This document shows, piece by piece, positions 6,855 to 12,498 of a stretch of 12,498 nucleotides of DNA; within the stretch, counting starts at the first letter, position 1; each line of letters opens with the position of its first letter. The notes below the pieces were generated by a model. That model was not told where the DNA came from. It saw only the letters and a program-made list of their open reading frames with translations, and searched no databases. The translations under genes were made by a program, and so were the position numbers. Location: the NCBI GenBank assembly GCA_021742025.1, contig JAIOWT010000019.1:1-12498 (forward strand), written 5' to 3'. This DNA is from Candidatus Nanopelagicales bacterium (lineage in GTDB: Bacteria > Actinomycetota > Actinomycetes > S36-B12 > UBA5976).

Positions 6855-8546
6855 CTAAAGCAAAAATGTGCGGGTGAGTGTCGCTGCGTTTTGTGGGTCG
6901 CTCGTAATGTGCTGACCATTGAACGTTACGACATTTCCAGTGTGGTCGACATGGATTTCGCCAAGAATTCCGTGACGAATCATGTCTGAACTTCTAATGG
7001 TTCTGGTGTTTTTGACTGGGACACTGCGTCTACGCACAAGCGAAACCTCTGAATTGCTGTTGGTGAAATGTACTCCGAGGTCTTCAGCCGTAACTCCGTA
7101 AGCTCCAAATTGCGGACCAATAACTAATGGCTGGGCATTTGAAACAGTTGCACCAGGGTCGCCTACAACACCCCAAGCTGGCAGGCCGTTTTTAATGATC
7201 ATGTTTGGCTTGGTGGCAAAAGTTGAGTATCGCCACAACACAATATCTGCCATAAGTCCAACTTGGAGTGATCCAATTTCATGGGACAGGCCATGCACTA
7301 AGGCGGGGTTTGTCGTGATTTTGGCAACGTGCATCAGAACGCGCTCATTGTTGATTGCAACATCATCAGGTGCTACAGAACCATCAAGAATTGCATGATC
7401 AGCAAACATGCTTGCCATTGCAAAAGTCTTACGCCACGTGTCATCAACTCTTCCCATTCCAAGAGCATCGGAGGAAGTAACTGGAATTACACCCATATCG
7501 TGCAGACGGTTCTCTGCAGCCATAGTTGCATTGCGAACTCGATTACGAGCCATTTGCACATCACTTGGTAATTCTGGATTCATGCCATGTGCCGAAATAA
7601 TCATCGCAACATGTTCATCAGCTGCGTTTACGCCAAACGCAAGAGTTGGATTCGTTGAGGAGGCCAAAATGTTTTCGCGCCCAGCCATTGTCAATACATC
7701 AGGGGAGTGCCCACCGCCACAGCCTTCAACATGGAAAGCGTGAACTGCACGACCATCAACTACGTCAATAGTGTCAGCGACGCTGAGCATCTCATTTAAT
7801 CCATCGGTATGAAGTGCGACTGCCACGTCATATTCATCAGCAAAAGTTACAGTCGTATCTATCGTCCGGGGATGCGCGCCAGTATCTTCATGAATTTTGA
7901 ATCCGCAAACTCCACCAGCAAGAGCCTCTTCAAGTGGCGCTCTTGTGGATCCAGCCGCCCGACCCAAGATGCCAACATTTAATGGCCAGGCACCATACAT
8001 ATTGTGAGCCTGTTCAAGAGCCCATTTTGAACTAACGCCAACACCCCAGAACGGGCCGAATTCTTGGGCGATGATCGTGGTTACACCGCTAGAAAGCGCG
8101 GCATCACAGACTCGTGGTGACATGGCATGAACATGAGTGTCAATGCCACCGGCAGTTGCGATTAACCCTTCGCCCGGAATGATGATTGAACCACTACCAA
8201 TGACTACATCGACGTTATCCATAGTGTCTGGATTTCCAGCTCTGCCGATAGCGCTAATGCGCCCACCTCGAATACCTATGGAACTTACTCGGATACCTTG
8301 AATTGCATCGATGATCAAGACATTTGTGATTACTACATCACAAGATTCACTACTTGGCACCGATCGCATGCCAATGCCATCGCGCATATTCTTGCCAAAG
8401 CCGATTTGCACTTCATTGCCGAGTTCTCGATCATCAGCTTCAACACGAACTACAAGTTGGGTATCACCTAGGCGAACAAAGTCTCCTTTGCGAGCACCAT
8501 GAATTGCAATGTCTTGCTGACTATCAGTTAGTTCTTGCTGATTCAT
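6855..8546 (-). CDS. ureC: Urease alpha subunit homologue (UreC-like), divergent active site
   Basis: A 563-aa amidohydrolase that aligns end to end with urease catalytic subunits (usually 566-573 aa). The N-terminal KGDFVRLGDTQL (about 20-31) and the nickel-ligand signature TAGGIDTHVHAMSP (131-144; His138, His140) are intact. So are the carbamylated-lysine motif GFKIHED (Lys217, His219), ALHTDGLNE (His246), AFHVEG (His272), and Asp360 in SSDALGMGR. The general acid His320 and substrate-polarising Arg336 are also kept. Differences: the flap cysteine (Cys319 in Klebsiella urease) is Ala319, and the active-site loop usually reading TNATTCTPG is replaced and about four residues shorter (about 163-185). 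Its ATG overlaps the upstream UreAB-like stop by 4 nt (ATGA, 8543-8546). A metal-dependent hydrolase of urea or a urea-like/carbamoyl/guanidino compound is likely; true urease activity is uncertain. No maturation genes are nearby. Confidence 0.85.
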   Translation of the reverse strand: MNQQELTDSQQDIAIHGARKGDFVRLGDTQLVVRVEADDRELGNEVQIGFGKNMRDGIGMRSVPSSESCDVVITNVLIIDAIQGIRVSSIGIRGGRISAIGRAGNPDTMDNVDVVIGSGSIIIPGEGLIATAGGIDTHVHAMSPRVCDAALSSGVTTIIAQEFGPFWGVGVSSKWALEQAHNMYGAWPLNVGILGRAAGSTRAPLEEALAGGVCGFKIHEDTGAHPRTIDTTVTFADEYDVAVALHTDGLNEMLSVADTIDVVDGRAVHAFHVEGCGGGHSPDVLTMAGRENILASSTNPTLAFGVNAADEHVAMIISAHGMNPELPSDVQMARNRVRNATMAAENRLHDMGVIPVTSSDALGMGRVDDTWRKTFAMASMFADHAILDGSVAPDDVAINNERVLMHVAKITTNPALVHGLSHEIGSLQVGLMADIVLWRYSTFATKPNMIIKNGLPAWGVVGDPGATVSNAQPLVIGPQFGAYGVTAEDLGVHFTNSNSEVSLVRRRSVPVKNTRTIRSSDMIRHGILGEIHVDHTGNVVTFNGQHITSDPQNAATLTRTFLL

Positions 8547-9220
8547 GATTCAAATCCCAAATAGCCAAGTGATCGAGCTTTTGCGATTGCAGCATCTTTT
8601 GCACCTGGAGCATCGAGTGGTCCGTCAACTAATCCAGCAAACCCAATCAGAATTCGATTTCCAGATATTGGAACCAACTTCACATCGACTTCAACCCTAG
8701 GTGGAAAGTCGATATGCTCGCCAGCTGGAATGTGTAGGTGCCTGCCATACGAAGCATTGCGATTAAATCTCAGCCTTGGATTAGCTTCAAAGAAGTGCAT
8801 ATGTGTTGTGACTGAGATTTGAATCTCTGATTCGTTAACAACTGATACCGACACGAGGTCAGGATTAGTTTCATGAGTTATTGGAGTCAACCGCGTAACT
8901 TTGCCAGGAACGTCAACGTCTTTAGATTCAAAATTAACCATCACTAAACGACGGCCATCGGAGAAAACTGCTTCAACTGCAATTCCACTTAAGAGCGGTC
9001 CAACTCCAGGCAATAACTCATCGTCCTTAACTGCAGTCAAACCGGCTTGAAGCGCAGCGGAATGGCTAGCACCATCGCGGGCGGCTTCGATGACTGCGTG
9101 CGAAATCAGTGCAATAGCTTCTGGTTTATTGAGTTTTACACCGCGAGCTCGTCTAGATTGCGCAAGTTGCGCAACATTAAAGATCAATAATCGATCTAGT
9201 TCTGAAGGCGTTAGTTCCAC
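8543..9220 (-). CDS. ureAB: Fused urease gamma-beta subunit homologue (UreAB-like)
   Basis: A 225-aa structural subunit. Residues 1-98 match urease gamma: LTPSELDRLLIF (3-14), RRARGVKLNKPEAIALIS (23-40), EAARDG (45-50) and VEAVFSDGRRLV (82-93). Residues about 105-205 match urease beta: VPGK, then THMHFFEANPRLRFNR (139-154), LHIPAGEHIDF (162-172) and IGFAGLVDGPLDA (192-204). A 20-residue C-terminal extension follows. Gamma-beta fusions occur in Helicobacter and in a second urease set of Streptomyces. The start is GTG at 9220: the next in-frame upstream codons are GTC and a TAA stop, and MELTP aligns with the usual UreA start. The Shine-Dalgarno is weak (GATAGG, about 8 nt away). It overlaps the alpha-like gene by 4 nt, so the two should form one complex. 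It lies 43 nt after the amidohydrolase gene. Confidence 0.88.
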   Translation of the reverse strand: MELTPSELDRLLIFNVAQLAQSRRARGVKLNKPEAIALISHAVIEAARDGASHSAALQAGLTAVKDDELLPGVGPLLSGIAVEAVFSDGRRLVMVNFESKDVDVPGKVTRLTPITHETNPDLVSVSVVNESEIQISVTTHMHFFEANPRLRFNRNASYGRHLHIPAGEHIDFPPRVEVDVKLVPISGNRILIGFAGLVDGPLDAPGAKDAAIAKARSLGYLGFES

Positions 9221-9263
9221 GACTTAAACCTATCTTGACCTATTTATGTCGAGGCAACTTTCA

Positions 9264-10859
9264 CTAGCCAAAGACTCGAACGCCACCAAGCCAGGTGCCA
9301 ACTACTTTTGCTCTGCGGACTTGCATTGGCTCCAAGGCATGAATGTCAGAGTTAAGTACTGCGATGTCTGCCCGCTTTCCAATTGATAGATCTCCCCAAA
9401 GGTGTGACTCATTGGCTTGGACCGCAGATCCCATTGTGTAAGCGGTCAATGCTTCGTCCAAAGTTAAGCGCTCGTGTGGAACCCATCCTCCTGGCGGAAA
9501 TTCTTCGTCGGTCTGTCGAGTGATTGCAACCCCGATACCTTCCATTGGAACTGGTGAAGTAACCGGCCAGTCTGATCCAAATGAAATCTTGGTGCCACTG
9601 CGTAGCAAAGTAGCCATCGGGTATTGACGATCGGCTCGCTCTTGTCCAAGTCGGGGAACAGTCAGTACGACCTGTTCATTAGCAAGTTGCGCCCACAGTG
9701 GCTCAAAGTTTGCGATCACATCCAATTCTTTAAACCGTGGCAAATCTGCTGGATCAATTAACTGGGAGTGCGCAATGACTGGGTTGATTAAATTGCCGTG
9801 CACATTGCGAGCATGTTCAAATGCATCCAATGCATTTCGAATTCCAGCATCACCGATTGCATGGATGTGTGCTTGGAATCCGCTTTTAACAACTTCGGCT
9901 ACCGCTTCAATCAATTCTTCGCGGCGCCAGTTTGGAATGCCTTTGCTAGGGCAGTCACAGTAATCTTCAAGAACTGCTGCAGTGCCACCTTCAAGAATTC
10001 CATCAGCGAAGAACTTGACAGTGTTTCCGGTAATCCATTCAGATGCTTCGTTATTTACTCGATCTCGTCGCGCTACGTTACTTTCGAGTTTGGTACGCCA
10101 GACACCTTCAGGTTCTGCCAGCCAAGCTAAGTTGACGCGAAACTTTAGAGCGCCTGAGCGAGCCCCTTGTAGCCACGTTTCTAAAGTGTCGTCCTCAACC
10201 CAGGCATCTTGGGCCCAAGTAACGCCACAAGATGAAAAGGCATCTGATGCGGCTCGCACGACTTTGTCTCTTTGCTTTTCATCTAACTTTGGCAAAAGTT
10301 TATAGACCATATTCCACGCGCCCCATTCGCGCAAAGTTCCAAGTACGGTTCCGTCTGGTCGCAGAACTATTTCGCCGTCTAGTGGCTGAGGTGTTTCGGG
10401 CGTTATTCCCGCAAGTTCCAATGCCTTGGTATTGACCCAAGCTGTGTGGTAATCCATTGCGCGAAGCACTACGGGACGATCTGGAACTATTTCATCAAGC
10501 CACTTAGCATCAAATTCTCCACGAGGCGCCAAACTTGGATCGTAGCCTTCACCACGTACCCACGGAGCATCTGGATTTTCATCCGCCCAAGTTTTAATTG
10601 CTTCTAAAAGTTGTTCAAGTTTTTCTGGTCCGCGAACGGGTGCAAACAAAGTTTCGGTACCGCCAAAAACTGGGTGCGCATGTCCATCACCAAAACCTGG
10701 TAACAACGTTGCACCCTTTAGATCAATTTTTTCATCAGACGGCAGCGCTAGGGCCTCTGCACCGTGAGCGACAATGACGCCATCAGATGCTGCAATCGCA
10801 TCCGAAGACTCATTCGCATTGATCCATACTTTGCCGTTGTGCCAAACCGTTGTAGCCAT
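9264..10859 (-). CDS. YtcJ-like metal-dependent amidohydrolase (Amidohydrolase_3 family)
   Basis: A 531-aa cytoplasmic hydrolase of the amidohydrolase superfamily. A beta-sandwich half at the N-terminus precedes the metal motif LPGFGDGHAHP (53-63; His60, His62). Further superfamily positions are Lys282 in VKFFADG, His331/His333 in AHIHAIGDAG, His364 in IAHSQ and Asp430 in SFGSDWPV. The C-terminal sandwich contains IGKRADIAVL (493-502). Characterised relatives include N-substituted formamide deformylases, so hydrolysis of an amide or formamide bond is a reasonable guess, but the family is broad and the substrate is not readable from sequence. ATG 10859 follows AGGGG with 4-nt spacing. It is the first gene of the five-gene string that continues with the urease-like subunits; an 83-nt spacer separates it from the reactivase-like gene upstream. 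Confidence 0.87.
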   Translation of the reverse strand: MATTVWHNGKVWINANESSDAIAASDGVIVAHGAEALALPSDEKIDLKGATLLPGFGDGHAHPVFGGTETLFAPVRGPEKLEQLLEAIKTWADENPDAPWVRGEGYDPSLAPRGEFDAKWLDEIVPDRPVVLRAMDYHTAWVNTKALELAGITPETPQPLDGEIVLRPDGTVLGTLREWGAWNMVYKLLPKLDEKQRDKVVRAASDAFSSCGVTWAQDAWVEDDTLETWLQGARSGALKFRVNLAWLAEPEGVWRTKLESNVARRDRVNNEASEWITGNTVKFFADGILEGGTAAVLEDYCDCPSKGIPNWRREELIEAVAEVVKSGFQAHIHAIGDAGIRNALDAFEHARNVHGNLINPVIAHSQLIDPADLPRFKELDVIANFEPLWAQLANEQVVLTVPRLGQERADRQYPMATLLRSGTKISFGSDWPVTSPVPMEGIGVAITRQTDEEFPPGGWVPHERLTLDEALTAYTMGSAVQANESHLWGDLSIGKRADIAVLNSDIHALEPMQVRRAKVVGTWLGGVRVFG

Positions 10860-10879
10860 TTTTCCCCTAGCGAATTACA

Positions 10880-10901
10880 AAAAGTTGATACTGATACTTT
10901 T
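10880..10901. repeat. AT-rich inverted repeat with tandem GATACT copies
   Basis: Arms AAAAGT (10880-10885) and ACTTTT (10896-10901) flank a 10-nt loop, and the hexamer GATACT is repeated in tandem at 10887-10898. It lies about 20-40 nt upstream of the amidohydrolase start, where an operator or leader element could sit. Function unknown. Confidence 0.3.
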
Positions 10902-10907
10902 CCAGAT

Positions 10908-10930
10908 TTTCCTGCGTGCGGGGCAGGAAA
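10908..10930 (-). other. Intergenic hairpin after the reactivase-like gene
   Basis: A perfect 8-bp stem (10908-10915 with 10923-10930; TTTCCTGC and GCAGGAAA) encloses a 7-nt loop, 12 nt beyond the reactivase-like stop codon. On neither strand is it followed by a T run, so it is not a classical intrinsic terminator. It may be an RNA processing or stabilising hairpin between the two genes. Confidence 0.45.
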
Positions 10931-10942
10931 TCCAATACAAAC

Positions 10943-12498
10943 TTAGATTTGGGAAAGTCCGTAAGCAACTGCGTATCTGTGGCCAAGTTTCCCTGCTACA
11001 TTTCCGCGGCCAATTCCTTTAATACCTGGAATAGCGCCGATAACTGGGAGTAATTCGTCGTCAGCTACAGGTCCACCGACTACGACAAGATCCAGTTCTT
11101 TGGAATTTCCACTTCGAGCTTCCAGACTTCTAACTAACCGTGACACATTTAGTCCGATTGCGGCTTGCTTTAACCCTTGACGCATTATCCGCCATTCGGC
11201 CGGCTGCAAGTTCTGTCCAAAGGTTAGAAAACCTGCTGGCCCTGGCGTGACTAACGAACCCATCGCAGAAGCGGGATATGGTGCCGCATCCAAAACAAAA
11301 GTCTTATTGCCATCTTCAGAGAGCAAAACCTGAGGTGATTCGAGTCTTTGTGCCGGGCCGCGCTTAATCCAGTCTGCAGCTCCTCTTGAAGTATTGAGAG
11401 CGAATGCGACCGCAGCCGTTAAGAGTTCACCTGCACCTGCTGCAGATATTTCAATATCGGAAATCAAATCAATAGTGCCACCGCCAATATCTAGGATCAC
11501 AGCATCTGCGTTCACACCTGGCGTACTTTTCGTACCGATTCGAGCAGCAGTGCTCTCCGATTCTGCAACAACGACTGGAACGCCAAACATTGCGGTTAAA
11601 TCAACATCTGAATTAAAGCTGTGTGGTGAAAGTTGCGCTAGGGCTAAATCTCGAGTGTGGCCCACTTGCCGTAAACCCCTATCGGCTAAAACTTTTGTAA
11701 TGTCAAAGGCCCAAACGTCGGACGTATCAATTGACTCAGCGATTGATACTTTTGAAACGTCTCCAACAAGCGAGTTTGTAATTTGGCTAATCGCTTGGAA
11801 TAGCTCGGTGGTCGACCCTTCACTCCACGTAACCGATCCATTTGTAGCTTGAAGCGATTTTTGAGAATGTTCAAAAAGTCCGATCAACGCGGTTCTTTCA
11901 TTCTTTACCCAGCGCACAATTTCATTCAATGGGCTTGCATCAATTTCTGAGAGCTCGAGCGCAGAACGAAGAGCCCAAACATCTGTCGCTATCTTGAGAG
12001 ATGAGTTTTGTGGTCTTACTTCTAGAAAAAGTTGCTGCGCCGCATACGCAACGTCAGTATCCACACCATCAGCAATAGGAATGCCCACACTTAGTCGCTT
12101 AGCAACCAACACAGCTTCATCATCAGCAATTACTGCGCCAACAATATTTGAGCCACGTTCTAGTTCCCGATTAATAGTCGCAGCTGCTGAATCGAATCCA
12201 AAACCACTTGGCACGACTGCAATCAATGGAACGCTATCTCGCGTTGTTTGCGTGATAAGCCAGGGTTCACCGATTGCCCAACCATCACCAACAACGCTTT
12301 GATTAGCTGTCTTTAGAATTTGCAAGCGTCCGGTATCAGGCAATGGTTCATGAATTGTTGAAGTCGAGGTTTCTACCGGCTGCCATGGAGCTACAACCAC
12401 TTTTTCAATCACGAGTTGGTTTTCGCGCACCAGGTTTTGCAGGAGTGAAACTGCAGCCTTGATTGAGGCTTCTGAACCCTTCATGCCTCGAGTAGGTC
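10943..12498 (-). CDS. Diol/glycerol dehydratase reactivase large subunit homologue (PduG/DdrA-like), 5' end outside window
   Basis: The 517 codons in view match the large reactivating-factor subunit of coenzyme B12-dependent diol/glycerol dehydratases, an ATPase chaperone that swaps damaged cobalamin out of the enzyme. Counting from the Met at 12484, the segment PLIAVVPSGFGFD (86-98) through GSNIVGAVIADDEAVLVAKRL (111-131) matches the swivelling-domain region. AVILDIGGGTIDLI (328-341) is the actin-like ATPase phosphate motif, and GRGNVAGKLGHRYAVAYGL (492-510) is the conserved C-terminus. The Met at 12484 is probably not the start: the frame stays open to the window edge, and the residues across it (PTRGMKGS) align with an internal PduG segment (TTGIKGT). 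Roughly the first 40 residues, with the DIGNSSTE motif, would therefore lie outside. The usual small subunit does not follow; an unrelated amidohydrolase gene begins 83 nt downstream. Confidence 0.83.
   Translation of the reverse strand, partial: PTRGMKGSEASIKAAVSLLQNLVRENQLVIEKVVVAPWQPVETSTSTIHEPLPDTGRLQILKTANQSVVGDGWAIGEPWLITQTTRDSVPLIAVVPSGFGFDSAAATINRELERGSNIVGAVIADDEAVLVAKRLSVGIPIADGVDTDVAYAAQQLFLEVRPQNSSLKIATDVWALRSALELSEIDASPLNEIVRWVKNERTALIGLFEHSQKSLQATNGSVTWSEGSTTELFQAISQITNSLVGDVSKVSIAESIDTSDVWAFDITKVLADRGLRQVGHTRDLALAQLSPHSFNSDVDLTAMFGVPVVVAESESTAARIGTKSTPGVNADAVILDIGGGTIDLISDIEISAAGAGELLTAAVAFALNTSRGAADWIKRGPAQRLESPQVLLSEDGNKTFVLDAAPYPASAMGSLVTPGPAGFLTFGQNLQPAEWRIMRQGLKQAAIGLNVSRLVRSLEARSGNSKELDLVVVGGPVADDELLPVIGAIPGIKGIGRGNVAGKLGHRYAVAYGLSQI

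Noticed and set aside
7408..7743. 111-codon open frame on the plus strand inside the urease alpha-like gene
   Set aside because: Antisense shadow of a well-supported coding region with no motif of its own.
6855..8546. Dihydroorotase, adenine deaminase or hydantoinase identity for the alpha-like gene
   Set aside because: The gene aligns with urease alpha over its full length including the N-terminal GDxxRLGDT segment and the Lys217/His219 spacing, and it is paired with a gamma-beta subunit gene; the other amidohydrolases lack these.
10908..10930. Hairpin as an intrinsic terminator of the reactivase-like gene
   Set aside because: The stem is perfect but neither side has a T run, so it is listed as a hairpin of unknown role.
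11394..11852. 152-codon open frame on the plus strand inside the reactivase-like gene
   Set aside because: It lies wholly opposite a gene with clear family motifs, its translation is a low-complexity Ser/Ala/Thr composition, and no ribosome binding site or recognisable domain is seen.
1..12498. CRISPR array, tRNA, rRNA, insertion sequence or phage genes
   Set aside because: No regularly spaced repeats, cloverleaf sequences, transposase-like proteins or terminal inverted repeats were seen; the window is continuous housekeeping-style coding sequence with short spacers.

Overview
The window is a tightly packed stretch from a bacterial genome with every gene on the minus strand, so transcription runs from high to low coordinates. 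Base composition is mid-40s percent GC by eye. The high-affinity ABC uptake genes, a fused urease gamma/beta gene of the kind seen in actinobacteria, Shine-Dalgarno sites of the AGGAG type, occasional GTG/TTG starts and very short spacers suggest a streamlined actinobacterium, perhaps a freshwater Nanopelagicales/acI-type organism. That taxonomic placement is inference only; no rRNA or marker gene is present.

Right end (10943-12498): the 3' part of a gene for a large-subunit diol/glycerol dehydratase reactivase (PduG/DdrA-like), cut by the window edge. Its expected partner genes (dehydratase, small reactivase subunit) are not in view and may lie to the right.

Middle (4559-10859): five closely spaced genes that look like one catabolic operon. 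In transcription order they are a YtcJ/Amidohydrolase_3 metal hydrolase, a fused urease gamma-beta subunit, a urease alpha-like subunit (4-nt overlap with the previous gene), a C45-type Ntn hydrolase and a DadA-like FAD amine/amino acid oxidoreductase. No urease maturation gene (ureD/E/F/G) is present. The urease alpha-like protein keeps all the metal ligands but has lost the flap cysteine and a substrate-pocket loop, so it may not be an ordinary urease.

Left (499-4428): after a 130-nt gap with a probable weak terminator, repeat elements and a candidate promoter comes potABCD, a complete polyamine-type ABC importer whose genes overlap or nearly touch. It ends in a very strong rho-independent terminator (437-483). 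Past the terminator (1-331) lies the 5' end of a second potD, a close paralogue of the first.

Working model (inference): Pot imports a cationic amine or amine conjugate, and the amidohydrolase, C45 hydrolase and urease-like complex cleave amide, formyl or carbamoyl/guanidino-type bonds. The FAD enzyme then oxidises the freed amine. The clustering of an accessory-less, remodelled urease with a polyamine transporter is the most unusual aspect of the window.
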